64,000 bases of DNA from Ophiodon elongatus (taxonomy: Eukaryota > Chordata > Actinopteri > Perciformes > Hexagrammidae), in NCBI GenBank assembly GCA_016806645.1, contig JACSYO010001013.1, positions 447,501 through 511,500 on the forward strand. The letters run 5' to 3'. Positions 51,759 through 64,000 of this stretch are shown here, one piece after another. How positions within the stretch are numbered: position 1 is the first letter of the stretch; each line of letters opens with the position of its first letter. A program made the translations under genes and the position numbers. Below the pieces are notes generated by a model. It saw only the letters and a program-made list of their open reading frames with translations. It ran no database searches and was not told where the DNA came from.

Positions 51759-54329
51759 AGAGAAACTTCCTGACCCCTGAGAAGCTGACACGGTTGCAGT
51801 GTTTACTTACAGTTCTCTCTGTCTGTCTTTGTTCAGGACACAATTGGTCTTCTCCACTCCAGGTCCGACTCTAAGAGTTGATTCTTTCTGTGGACAAAGA
51901 AGGGGGAAAAAGAGACGTCAGTGCAGCAATCTCAGGGGTCATCAAAGAGTTAACAGGCCGTGGGGCCGTCTGGAATACGAGAGGAGAAAGCAGGAGGGCC
52001 AGAGTAGTGAGATAAGGATGCTGGCATTTCACGGTTTATTCTCCAAAAACCCAGGATGAACACGCCAAAAAAACTGAAATTTAACAACCTGGCACAACAT
52101 ACAACACCTGCATCAGCGCTCAACAGTGAGTCACCACCACAGATGCGTCAGTTCTTCCTCCGTCTCGGCCGAGGGAAGTGAAGAGGGAGAAACCGATGGC
52201 AAACCAGTGCACAGCTAACAGCATGAACAAGATGGTGCCTCTTTGCAAATCAAACTGAAATTTGAATTCTCCACGCTTCTGTGGAAGGAATAAGGCACGT
52301 CCTGGTCCGGCTTTTTTGGTTATGATCCGAATCGCTTAACTTTGGGTATCTGCCGATTCCCGAGTCCGAGCTCATACTTTTAAACAACTTAATGTTGATT
52401 AAAGATATATCTGACACAGTGAAGCAACAGCTACCTGACTCTGACACGCCTTTTTTTTCACTTCCTCATCCTGATACAGATCTAGGTTTCTAAGTTTAAA
52501 TTGTTAAAAATGCTGTGAATACAGGTTTAACTGTTACAACAGGACTCCTGAAACTGAAGTAGAGAACTCACTGAAAAAAGACACATGATGTGATTTTTTT
52601 ATCAATAATGTTCAATTTCAGTTCAATTTCAAAGTCAAGATGAAATGAAAAATGCCCTTTTAAATCACATCTCCTGTCATATTGTACACGTAGCAAAAAA
52701 ACAAACAAGTTCTTCCTATTTTTATATCAAAATATAATCATCTTTTCTACTTGTAAAACTAAATATGTAGTGTGCTTACATAAGCCAGTACCCACAATTT
52801 TCAACCAATAATATCATGACATCCATGATACTAGTAGAGCTGCTACCACCCGTTAGTCTGTGAGCCAGAGCCCCTGATTGTTATCATTCTAATCCAATCC
52901 ATATGTTCAACTCAAATCATCACAGCATAAATCACCCAATATCTTATTTCTGTACCCTAGAGTATAATTTGCTGAACAGGTCAAACACAGACAAAAGGTG
53001 TTTTAACATGAGTAATGGAGCTATTGGTTTTTGAGCACCTGCGTAGAAACATAATTAGACCCACTAGACTCACCAGCAGTGCCGGGGAGCTGGCTTGTGT
53101 GGAGAGAATAGGATTTCTAAGTTGACGTAAACAAAACTGGATATGATTTTCGAGTTCTGGGAAATGAACAGATGTCCAGACGTCCAGCTGTTTGACATTT
53201 GATAACCGTGAGATAGAATTATGGTCGACAGAATGAAAAGTCTCACAATTTGGGATTCTCCGATCGGCTTTTATTCGCAAAGAAGTACCGAATCGAAGTT
53301 GAAAGATCTCAAGATAAACAGGAGAATTATTACTCAGACAAAGTCCCTTTGGCTCTCGAGTGGATTACCGAGCATACACATACTTGTGATATTCAGTAGA
53401 GGACTATACTGGTCTCTATAACCTCTTAATATGGACACAAAGGTATGCCGCCGCTGTTAGCAAACTCCCGTGTTCTGACACAAAATAACCCACCTTTAAA
53501 CACTTATATGAAAAGCTTTCTAGGAAAAGTTCTGAATGTTTCCCAGAGGCCTTTGGGTGAGGCAAACACACAGGTTATGGATGCCTGCAACTTCAGTCTG
53601 GGTCAACTGTGTCTGGATGTGCCAAATAAAATGAGTCTACATGGAGGAATGCAGCTGCCGTGTTTCCTGGCCTTGGTTCAGTTTGACTAACTCTGTTCAC
53701 TGAAGACGGTTGCATAACTCAGTGCTTCTCTCATATTTTTTAACAAAATCCTTGCTCTAATTCGGGATTTGCAGTGGAAAAGTTTTAAGTATCTAAACTC
53801 ATATATACACTTTTGTGTGCATTTGCTTAGGAGGACAAAGATGTAATATTAATCCTCATGGACATCAATTGTTCTTCATTCTTTTCCATAACAAATACAT
53901 AACTTTATTACACAACAAATTAGAAAAGAGCATAGCAAACTAACAATAAAAGTTACGTAACAGAAATAACTTGAAATAAAGGATAAAAGCACTCTCTTCA
54001 GAATAGCTGTCCTTTTCTTTTGGCTGAATCTTAAAACACATTTGATTAAAAAAAAAGATAACGGTTGAGACTTAAAAAAATACATTCATGAAATAAGGGC
54101 CTGTAGTTGTAGAGGTTTTACTTGTTTTGACTTCATTATGAAAGTCATGGAATAAAAAAAAGTGTGGAATAAAAAGGCAAAAAGAGATCACTGCTCCACA
54201 ATGAACATCCTGTCAACATTATTTCTGATTTGCATAGCTAATAGCTGAATGGTAAATATTTTTGATGTGGCTATGCAATAGTTTCCACTGTAATCTTAAC
54301 CAGAGACGGAAATTAACTTGTCTCACCAT

Positions 54330-54535
54330 CTGTGGCAGGAGAGTGTCTCAGCGGTAAACCTCTAATAGGAAGATGGGAGGAGGGGTTCGATCCCCGGCTC
54401 CTCCGTGTCTTAGTGTCCTTGGGCAAGATATTGAAACACAAATTGCTCCCGAAAGGCTGCGCTATCGGCGTGTGACTGAGCATTAGTTTAGATCCTGGTG
54501 AGCAGGTGGCACCTTGTGTGGCGGCCTAGTCGAGC
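54330..54535 (+). mobile_element. tRNA-derived SINE
   Basis: A polymerase III A box-like sequence (TGTCTCAGCGG, 54344-54354) is followed about 30 bases later by a perfect B box, GGTTCGATCCC (54384-54394), giving the spacing of a tRNA-related head. The body then reads GTGTCCTTGGGCAAGATATTG, AATTGCTCCCGAAAGGCTGCG and GAGCAGGTGGCACCTTGTGTGGCGGCC, which match a SINE body widespread in ray-finned fish. The 3' tail is not clear. It is diverged and likely inactive. It is not a functional tRNA gene because the acceptor stem does not pair and the head runs straight into the SINE body. Confidence 0.8.
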
Positions 54536-55060
54536 CGAGCGAGGTTGATAGAGTAACGAGTTAGCATGTAGCTCTATCCTATCATAAGATAATCTTACTA
54601 AACGCGTCTTTCTGTCGGGCATTTTCCCTCTCAGCCAAGGATTTTACCTGCTTTAGCCTGCTAATTTCAGATCTTAATCTACACCAAGCATACATTCTAT
54701 ATTGCAGACTATGAACTGGTATTCCAACATGGTTAGACAAACTCTGAGAGGCGTCAGAAAAATGTATTTAATTCCTGCTGCAGGTGTGAACCCCGTCTGG
54801 TTGACATGTTCTCACACAGCAGTGCCGCGAGTCTCTTACAGATTAATAATAAAACAGGCCTCTTCTAGTCACATTGGACACGAGCTTAAGACGTGACTCA
54901 TTCTGTATTTTCTTTCCAGCATTTTAGTTCCAAGCTCTGTGGTCCACATGAGCACTTTGTTCGGGATATTTCCTTGGTGAATGAAAACCACAGTCTCAAA
55001 ATGAGGATGCCGGGGGGGGAGAAATATGCAAGCAGGGAGGACGTATTCGGGAAAAGCAAA

Positions 55061-55062
<2 letters not shown>

Positions 55063-55092
<30 letters not shown>
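55063..55092. repeat. Poly(T) tract of 30 bases
   Basis: An uninterrupted T run, possibly the reversed tail of an old retroposon. No element body was recognised next to it. Confidence 0.9.
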
Positions 55093-55096
<4 letters not shown>

Positions 55097-57159
55097 GAAA
55101 AGCTCAAGAGCCACAGGTAAATCTTCAAATTAGCAGCTCACTTAGCTTATTACACAGTATTAACTTTGCTCGCACGGCAACTAATGACTACCTTTCAATA
55201 TGCTGAGGTGGGTTCAGCTCCACTAAAGTCAAGGAACTGTCTGGAGCAGCTGCTAACTTACCAGCAGTACAGAGAGAATGAGAGACACTTCATAAATCAC
55301 TGCTGGAATGCAGCCTCATTTCCTCTGCGACCCCACCTTCTCAACAGCTTCTTCCTCCAAATCCAGGAGCTTTCTACACCAAGCGACTGAGACCTGACCG
55401 TCACAATCATGACACAATTTGCAGCTGTGTCTCAGCAGTAAAAAAAAAAAAAGAAGAAAAAAAAAGATTTCCCTGCAGCAAACTACCTCACATTACAGTC
55501 ATGCAAAGCAGGAGTTACAAAGTAAAGTAAAATAGAGACTAATGAAAGGAGGCTGCATTAATGAAAGAGTAAGATCATACGTGTCGGGGGCTTGGCTGTT
55601 GATTCAGAGTTGATTGATGTCATTACTTCAAAGACAAATAATGTCAAGCTTTTACAGACATTGTTCTTAAACTTGTAATGGAAACTATAAAAGGATGAGA
55701 CGCAGGCTGAGTTGAGATTTTTTTTACTTTTAAAGCGCTTCTCCTTTCCTTCGTACTGCTCTGAACAGATTCACAACAATTTTCAACAGACCAGGTCGGT
55801 ATGTTCCTTAAATCGTGTTCTTTTTTTAATTTTTTTTTATCTGTAGTGTCAAGAAATTTGATTTGCTCTTTTGCCATGTGCCTAATTTGCATCGAATCAA
55901 CACTCAGTCGGCTGATGTGATGTGGCCTAAAGTTCCAAATCATTGGAGAGAAAAGCAAGGATCCTAGTGAAGTCTGCGGTCATGAAGTCATTCGAAATGA
56001 ATGCAAGGTTCACTTCAAATGATTTTGCAGTGGAAACTAGCTCATTTTAAACTGGTTTCCAAATATTGAGCCACAATGACAAGTAATTAGCATGTAAATA
56101 TCACATTTCAGGTCTAAAAAAAAAAAACGTATGATTCAGATTTTATATCCTATAATTTAAAGGATGAATGATACATTTGCATGATATTGAGAGGGACATA
56201 CGCCAACATGCGTCTACTGCCAGAGAATAAACATAACAAAGATGTACATAACTTATCCTTTGTTCAGCGTGTGATATTATCTTTTCCTCTTATGCCAACA
56301 ACTAGTCCAACAGTTTAGTGGAGCTTATTATCGAAGGACAGTTTACTTTACTGACTTACATTCTTAATTAGGAGGTACTTTATATTACATATACATTTAG
56401 TAATATTATCTGACACCATATTATACGGAAGACGCGCTTGTAAATTAATCTTTTTGCAGTAGAGACAGTCAGTGCCACAGAAATCCACAGGCAGACAAAG
56501 ATGTTCTTAGAGAGCAGATTATGGGGTGTTTCATCCCAGAGGAAATCTTGAGGAACCTGAGCAGCAACGTGCTGCTACCATGGAAACACAGATAAGCCAA
56601 CAGATGCCACGACTTTGACCATTACCAAAATACTTTAGTGCTTGAAACGTAGGGCCGCCATCCAAAATGTCCATCCATTACACTTTATTTTTCAGCTCAA
56701 TTACACCAATCAGAATTGTCTGAAAGAGGATATTAACATTTATATCGCAGCACTGACAAATTAAAATGTTAAAATATAAGATTGTCTTTTTTAAACCGGT
56801 TTAATAAAGGAATAGTGTCCCACTCATTATTTAGTGTTTATAGAGTGTGGCCCAAACAAAAATACAAAGAGGGAAAAGTAATTGCTCTTCAAACTGCCAA
56901 ACACAAGTTCATGAATAAAAACTGAATTACTGTGAAGCAAACAATTCACTCGCTGTCTGGAATATTTGATCTTTATAATTGCCATGTGATCATTTACAGA
57001 GGCACGCAGAGGGTGAGACCAGATGTAATCAATCACTGATCCGAGTAAAATACATTACCGTTTTTAAACAAGCAATGAATACAGCGGAATAGTGCGATAT
57101 TTTAGAAAAGCAATTGCAAAAAGTGGTGGCTTATCAAAAAGTATAGGCACACATATCCT

Positions 57160-57247
<88 letters not shown>
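57160..57247. repeat. (GATA)22 tetranucleotide microsatellite
   Basis: A perfect 88-base GATA array, likely length-polymorphic. Confidence 0.97.
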
Positions 57248-57249
<2 letters not shown>

Positions 57250-60200
57250 TACTCAAAGTGTTCAAAACGGCATGTTACAAATTTAAAACATCTGGGTGTT
57301 CTATTGAACAAAAACATTTACGTATGGATCTAATTCTCACAGAAGAAAATATAGGACTCCTCCTAAGCAATAGGCTGTAATACTCACACTAGAAAAAACA
57401 CCAACAACTTATTTCCTTCTTTCATCAAGTAAGTTCCGCGAGCATACACAAATGCTGCAAGGCAACAATGCAATTCAATTGGACATTTACGTCTGGGGCT
57501 CGACAGATCAAGAGCCAGGGAGCTACTAGACAAAACAAAACCCCTTGAAAACAGCAGCAAAGAAACAAGAGAAGCAGAAACGGTTTCCTACAAGAGACAG
57601 AAGGGGCCAAACCTGTCAGTCGAGGGACTGCGAAGGGACTCTGGTAAAAGCTTGCCGGTGCTTTGGGGTACAGCGTGTTATCTGCAGCAGCGCAGACCTT
57701 CCTCTTTGAAGTGATGCTGAACACCGACTGAGCCAGGGGCAGTGAAGGTGGAAGGTGGGAGGCTAGAGAAGAAGAAAGATGCAGAGAAAGCAATAAACGG
57801 TGAGAAAACAACGGACACCGCAACACCAGAGAAATAAACCCGTTAACTTTCATCTTGTAATGTAAAAAAAAAATGCACCTCAGAGATCGTTTATATGGCA
57901 ACTTCGTTTGAAGCGGAGCGAAACATTTCAGGTTATATAGGCCCGATTGTTTTTCTCTATATTCTGCATCTTGTTTAGGGAGGCCATCTTTCCTTTGAGG
58001 GAGTAATGAAGAAAGCATATGGTGGCCATGTGTTGGGGCGCGATAGGCTGCATCGAGAGGGGATGTACGCGGGACACAGTCAGATGGCAAAAGTGAGGAA
58101 AGTGAATTGACAGACTGTTTCGCCGGCTCCTTCTGTTCACTGCAACTCTCCCTCAAGGATTATCCTCCCTAATAGACTTAAAGGCACTTTAACTGAGCCG
58201 CCAGCTGCCTGTGTCCCCAACGGAAAAGCCACCCAGGTCAAGTCTAAGGGAGGATATCCGACCATGACAATGCCACACATTCCTATAGAGCCGTAACTAC
58301 TTTATGACACCAACACAGTCGATTATTGATCTGAAGAGGAATTGGATACAATGCAATTTACGAAATAAAGACTCTAAAAATCAACTTAAAATAAATGTAG
58401 CCCCCAAAACTGTCTGTATGTTGAGAAGGAGGAATTTAGAACCAAATTCATTCGTGTCTACTCAAAGCTGTCAAATTGGGATCAATTCACACAAGATGCA
58501 TTTCAGAGCTGCAGTAAGCACAGCTCAACCTACTTTAATTCTGATAAACAGTAAATAATTCATCCAGAAGAAAGGGTATGTGGGCCAGTGAACTGTGATC
58601 TACATAAATTCAAACTGAGACAATTTCGAGGCATATTTTTCTATGTTGGCAAACTGCGCCATGAAGAAAATAATTAATCGTGTTGAATCTACAGACTACA
58701 TACAATGTTTTTACTTAATTGCCACAGATGGTTAGGTTGGTTTTGGCCACATTAAAAGCTGGGCAAAATTCAAAACATAAAATGCATATTTATGGGAGAA
58801 ATTATAACTATTCCAAACAGTGCCACTACACTCCTTAATCACAATTTAGAAACCGTATGAAAGGCAGACGATAAAGAGCGTGCCAACTGTAGACACCTGT
58901 GTGGCAAAGAAAAGACAAGGACGGGATGCTGCAGTGACCTTGGCTTTTTAGTTGATTAAGGTGAATGAAGAAATTAATAATTAGGTCAGTGGTTCTTTGT
59001 CCTGCTCCACAGAGTGCAGACACTTTTCCTTCAAGAAGTCTAATCATGTACCAATTTAGAAAAATAACCTGACTGACTACATAGAAAATCAACTATTCAT
59101 TCTTCTCTCTGTATTCCCTCTCCCGTTTGTCTTTGCTGATCCCTTCAGGGCCGATGAAATGCCAGCTAATTACTAATTTGTAGCTATTCAAAGGGAGACT
59201 TTGATATTTGGATGATCAGGTGATTGTAAAAACAAAGTGCCGTTGTTTTTTATGACAACAATGGCAGCTTTTTTTATACGTTTCTTTTTCCTCCTCTATT
59301 TTAACCTGCAAGTAACACAAATTGAATCAGAATCCTGTGAAAATGTCTAACTTATCATGGAGTAGGTTGTTACCTAGAGAGAAATCTGCCAAATATCTAT
59401 GATTGTCCATCCACAAATTAATGCAAAAAGACCTCTTAAACTCAAGTGTTTATTAAAGACAATATCAGATTTGTGAAAACAACTGTGATTGGTAAAAGCT
59501 CATTGAGCTGATTAATTAACTAATCAGTTCATATATTGGTCAACTCTAACAGACATTGATTATAAAATCAACCCCACATTGCTATGTAACCAGTTCAGAT
59601 AAAAATCCTGCGAGTTTGTGCTGCTTGTGTTGAACAAAAACAGAACAAACAAAGAGGACTCCCTCTTTGATCCAGCAATCTTTTGAACATCCATTTCTCT
59701 GAACTTTAGGTCCACATTGGCCCTGTATAATTGGTGTGAACAGCAGATGAGTGGGAGCACTCTAGTGTTCACATAATCAGGTAACGAAGCTTAATATCTG
59801 CAGAAACACAACCACACAATCTTATAAATCAACAGATAAGAAGCAATATAAAACAACAAACGGCCCATAAACTGACAAAAACTCAAGTTCTGGTGCACTT
59901 TTAAAGGTCTGCCTGTAAGAAGTCTGACAGCTTCCTCTTGGACCATGAGACAGTGGGAAACCTCTGACCAGGCGTGTAAAAGAAGCCCCCATTCACAAAG
60001 ACAGGCGTTTCCATGCCAACAGGACCTCTGCTGGGAGAGGCCTCCTTTCAAATGGTTTTCGTCCAGCACCTCTGCTGCAGTCTCAGAGAAGGACTGGTTG
60101 GCATTTGAGAGGGAATGAGTTGTGGGTGGCAGTGAGGAGATGCAATTGTGTTTAAGCAAGATGGAAGAGGTCTGAGCCTCCGAGGAAATCGCACCAGAGC

Positions 60201-60266
60201 AAGGAGACGGATCCGTGTGTTGGGGAGCTACTTCCTAACGTTGTCACCTGTCATCAGTCTGAGTGC

Positions 60267-60340
60267 ATTAGGGCTGCAACTAATGGTTAGTTCCGATACT
60301 AATTAAACTGTTGATTAGTATTCTAAGAGTTTATATGACA
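60267..60340 (+). mobile_element. hAT-type MITE terminal fragment
   Basis: ATTAGGGCTGCAACTAATGG is the near-consensus left end of the same family as 27960 and 49682, followed by GATTAGTATTC. The rest is not recognisable, so this is a fragment or a very diverged copy. Confidence 0.6.
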
Positions 60341-61081
60341 AAATATATAGCATGAGACAATATGAATTTGTCAACCGTTAAGAGATATTACTATACCATT
60401 CTAACTATATTAATACTATAAAATCTCTGGCAGAGTTCAACTTTGAATAACTGTTGTAAATCAAATGAGTGAAAATGCTTGAAGTAATACTAGATTTACA
60501 GGAGCTATAATCAATATTTTTTTCAATCGTGTACCAAATAACAAATGACTATGTGAAAGAGGTGACTTGTAGTCAATCTACAGAGAATTATCACTCAAAT
60601 CTGCAGTTCCCCCTCAACTTTACTGAGCTTTAAATGAATTTCAGCTCATTGTTTAGCTGTACACAACTTACTGCCAGAGACAGATATTTCCATCAGGAGT
60701 CTGTCGAGACCAAAACAGAGCTGAGAGAGAGCGAATATCGGATTTACATTCATCAGGTGGCCGAAAACACAACTCCAAATGAATTATAATCCTGCGGTGT
60801 AACTGCTGGATGTGTAAATAAGAACATAGTTTGCCAACATGTTTGACATATTAACTTAAAAAGGGGACAATACGTTGGTGTTGTGTTCACAACTTGCTGC
60901 CCTCAATTAGTTATTGCACGTTTAAAGTGATGACGTATCTTGATTTTGTCGGATTTAGTTCATTTGACGAAATGTTTAGGTCTTTTATTCATAAAATGAT
61001 TCGCGATTTGAATTTACAGAAAATGTGCTGTAACACAAATCGATATTGATGTATTGTATCACGATACAAATGACATACAGA

Positions 61082-61334
61082 ACTATATGCATCTAGAAGG
61101 GCACTCAGAGCACAGAACTCCTCCAAGGCAGTTTCCGTAAGGGTGAAATAAAGGGCGTCTCTGCCCAGTGATTTGGATCCACTCCAAAATGTACTGGGTT
61201 CCTCCTCGGCCCCATGCTTCACCTTTCCACTAAGTTTCATGAACATTGGGCCGGTAGTTTTTCAGTAATCTTGCTGACAAACACACAAACAAACCCAACC
61301 GAAAACATAACCTCCTTTGCAGGCGCTAATAATG
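61082..61334 (+). mobile_element. Dispersed retrotransposon 3' end, teleost type
   Basis: The segment reads ATGCATCTAGAAGGGCACTCAGAG, then GATTTGGATCCACTCCAAAATGT, AAGTTTCATGAACATTGGGCC, a short ACAAAC-rich part and CCTCCTTTGCAGGCGCTAATAATG. This order is a familiar teleost interspersed repeat, probably the 3' end of a non-LTR element. I do not assign a family. No coding frame is present. It abuts AT-rich sequence containing GTATCACGATAC (61047-61070), perhaps an older element it landed beside. Confidence 0.65.
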
Positions 61335-61770
61335 TTTTGTTTTTTTTCCCCATCACTATTGAATAATTTAAAAAACAGGTTTCTAATTTAGTCTTTAAAA
61401 TGTGGGAGTGTACAGATCAATAAATGCCTCAGAGATATGACTATCGATTCAAAACCACAAATTTGAACCGTAGTCGGAGAGAATTTTGTCCAAACAAAAA
61501 CTATACAGCTGTAAGATCTGCTCTTTGCGAGAACACGGCCCCGTTACACGTCCCTGTAGACAGGACGCGTGAAAGGATACTCAAACTGCTAAAAATGTGC
61601 TTCTTCAGCACCAAGAGACAAAGAAGGTGTCTCTCCATGGAAAGGATAAAGAGGGACACTCCTCCATTCTCCTATTTTAACTCATCTTTAGGAGCCTAAA
61701 GAATAGTCTGCCACAGCATAATTTTAAACTATAATATATCCACTATTGACTTGGTATGTCCCAATCTACG

Positions 61771-61805
61771 ACCCCCCCTCGCCCCCGCCCCCAACCCGCC
61801 CCCCA
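61771..61805 (-). other. Strong G-quadruplex motif on the minus strand
   Basis: The plus strand has C runs of 7, 5, 5, 3 and 6 with loops of two or three bases or fewer, so the minus strand fits the four-run G3+N1-7 rule with spare runs. It lies in non-coding sequence about 29 kb upstream of the alpha exon. Formation is inferred. Confidence 0.65.
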
Positions 61806-63331
61806 CAATGTCACACAACGTTCACAGTATAGCCCACATCAAAGCAATATGCCTGGGAGATTCCTCTCTGTGTTCATTAACCAACTCGGCTACATGGCAC
61901 AGCACTGAATTATTAACGTGCTCCTTGTGCCTCACAGATACAGAGCAGAGGGCCATTCACAACTGCAGAACACGCCCACGCTCAGCTGTCTTTACATCTC
62001 TAGTTAACCCTGAAAACTCATTAAAGCACATTAAGGAAGCGCCGACCAGAAGCTACCGTCACATAATTGATGACAGCAGTATAGACGAGAGAAATTCAAC
62101 GGTGAAAGCATGCAATAAAACATATTTAAAAAAAAAAAAAAAAAAAAAGACTGAATTTAAAGGATATGTAGTTTAATTTTTTTCGCCAGCGTGAAAAGAG
62201 AATACATTACCAGGGGGCTGGATAACAGCAGGGTATGGGAAGTGAATAAATGAGAAGTTTCGGGGGAAATTAATGTCTGAACGTGATTTTAAGTTACACA
62301 GAAAGAGGTGTCAAATTGAACTTAACACTGATGACTTCTATTATGACATTAGCCATTTTACATAGAACCTGATTAATGTCAAAAATCTGCCTGAAGCATA
62401 ACTTCAATTAATATGTTTACACAGGTTACATGCTGCAGAAAAGTATCCTATTAACATCTTAAAACATCACCCCCTATATTATTTTCCAACATCAGTTTCC
62501 CTCCAGGATTCAACCTCAAACCCAGATTTTTACAATATTTTACCCTCACAGCGGCCTTTGTGCAATGGCTATGGCTAAATGCAAACTACAAACTAACTGA
62601 AATCGTATTTCAAAGATTTCACAAGAGACTTCATATCATAACAATATTTACTGTCTACCTAATGTTACACTTGCAAGTATCTACATCTCCCACAACTTCA
62701 AATTGATTCAGTTGAGGTTTAGCACATTCATGTGGCTCGCAATAGCTACTTCAGGGTCCGTCAACCCCGAATAAAAAAAGCAGACTACTACCACTATATA
62801 GTGTACTATATTTACCATCAACCATTCTATTTGAGCGTCCAAATGTGAAATGTATGTTCAATAGTGTGCCATCAAAAATGTACATAATACAACTGACAAA
62901 GTAGTAGTATTATAAAGGAATCTAAACCAGTCAAGTGACGCCACCAAATTATGATGATGGTGATTAATAAGCATCCAAAATCTTAATTTACTGCTCACTA
63001 GTAAACTACAGAGTGTTTACTATTTAAGAGCTAGTGTGAACGTGTCAACAAAAGAAGTTATTTTGGACACAGCAAAGAGGAGTTCCTTCACAGCGAGATA
63101 CAAAGCCTACGGTGTGTGCCATAATATTTATAACATCTGACCGACGTCCAGCCTAACCTTTACTTCCGCCCTCTTTTATTTGTTGTCCATTGTTGCTTTA
63201 AAGTCCTACTTAATGGGTTTCTTAGAGATTTCCTGGAGATTCCTCTCTCTTCAAGGTGGCTTGGACCTCCCAACAGAAAAACACTTTAATTTCCTCTTTC
63301 CTTGATTTCACTTTCTCTCAAGTACCTCTGC

Positions 63332-63380
63332 CACACCCACACACACCCACACACACACACACACACACCCACACACACAC
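63332..63380. repeat. (CA)n microsatellite with CCCA interruptions
   Basis: A CA tract with several CCCACA interruptions. A second CA run lies at 63486-63510 and a (CT)10 run at 63761-63780. A fish-typical cluster of short simple repeats at the window end. Confidence 0.95.
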
Positions 63381-64000
63381 GGTGGACTTTCATAGCGCCT
63401 GCTCTTTGAATACTTTTGCTTCTCCTCTTAATATTATATTTCCTTCTCGATTCCCTTGTTCACTAACTTCTTTAAATACGTCGTCCACACACACACACAC
63501 ACACACACACTTTACTTCCTCCACTAGCTCCTTTCCATCTTTTTTGAATTTTCTTTTCACCATCATCATCATCGGTCATCATGATCGTCTGAATAAATTA
63601 AATTAATGAAAATAAATTGGCACGTTTAACAAGACTGACTCAAATGAAACTACCAACTCTCAGTCTCTCCTCTAAATGCAAAATCTGCAGCTAAAACATT
63701 CCTTTACCACATGAAACTGCCTTTTTATTTTTTAACCCTGCACAGTAACACAGGCGTGTACTCTCTCTCTCTCTCTCTCTTTTAAGCCTCATGTGAAAGT
63801 ACAAGGAGGAAGTCCTCAAGCCTTCTCCTTTCTCCTCATCAAACTATCATCATCAATTGCCCCAATGCCCTGGATGTCCTGATTCACTAATTATCCAAAT
63901 GTCCCATTCACTTAACAGTGTTTTGGGTCCCAAAAGACCCAGAGGACTGCCCATTATAACCTGACTGCACTCGTTGCGTTCCTAAAGCACTCCTCTTCAA

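Larger units (their letters stand above)
41401..64000. other. Upstream or 5'-intronic DNA without recognised exons
   Basis: Apart from the repeats and elements listed, I see no exon with recognisable protein similarity on either strand in this 22.6 kb. The longer open frames (43838-44341 plus, 57425-58156 minus, 59791-60159 minus, 61751-62176 plus) have unremarkable or low-complexity translations. No clear CpG island is visible, so the position of the alpha promoter is unresolved and it may lie beyond 64000. Segments such as 45840-46200 and 55975-56115 are rich in homeodomain-type sites and free of repeats. Confidence 0.5.

Noticed and set aside
54344..54415. Possible tRNA gene with A and B boxes
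   Set aside because: The ends do not pair as an acceptor stem and the sequence continues into a known SINE-like body, so it is a retroposon head.
57160..57247. Regular (GATA)22 array considered as a CRISPR-like array
   Set aside because: It has a 4-base period with no spacers; it is a simple microsatellite in a vertebrate genome.
57425..58156. 243-codon minus-strand open frame, the second longest in the window
   Set aside because: The first codon is TTG, the translation is Leu/Ser/Cys-rich with no recognised domain, and a frame of this size can arise by chance in 64 kb of six frames.

Overview
The window is vertebrate nuclear DNA, most likely from a teleost (percomorph-like) fish. It is mostly non-coding and AT-rich, with many long (CA)n/(GT)n tracts, many short hAT-type DNA transposon remnants, a tRNA-derived SINE of a type common in fish, and a retrotransposon 3' end with a teleost-type consensus. 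No prokaryotic, viral or CRISPR-like feature is seen.

One protein-coding gene is recognisable, and only in part: fbxw7, the substrate receptor of the SCF ubiquitin ligase, on the minus strand. The window holds only its isoform-specific 5' part. Two coding exons (32895-32719 and 32443-31901) encode the alpha N-terminus, 59 + 181 = 240 codons, joined in phase 0 across a 275-bp intron. A separate first exon (20088-19912, 59 codons) encodes the gamma N-terminus and ends in the very characteristic KIFSLNIIAQGLPFCRRR. Both the alpha donor (31900) and the gamma donor (19911) are in phase 0, so either can feed the common exon that starts MKRKL. The common F-box and WD40 exons were not found, so they should lie beyond position 1.

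Layout from high to low coordinate, which is the direction of transcription: 41.4-64 kb is upstream or 5'-intronic DNA with repeats and no recognised exon; 40.99-41.4 kb holds a possible non-coding 5' exon with a good donor and a G-quadruplex-prone run; 33-41 kb is a probable 5' intron; 31.9-32.96 kb holds the alpha exons; 20.4-31.9 kb is the intron in which the gamma promoter is embedded; 19.9-20.1 kb is the gamma exon; 1-19.9 kb is intron. Two CTCF-type motifs (about 7.19 kb and 24.06 kb) bracket the gamma promoter.

No new biological system was found. The more interesting points are the alternative first-exon architecture, the enlarged acidic tract of the alpha N-terminus, an open frame running upstream of the alpha ATG to its splice acceptor, the apparent lack of a beta exon, the CTCF-like pair, and several structurally complete hAT elements with target-site duplications.
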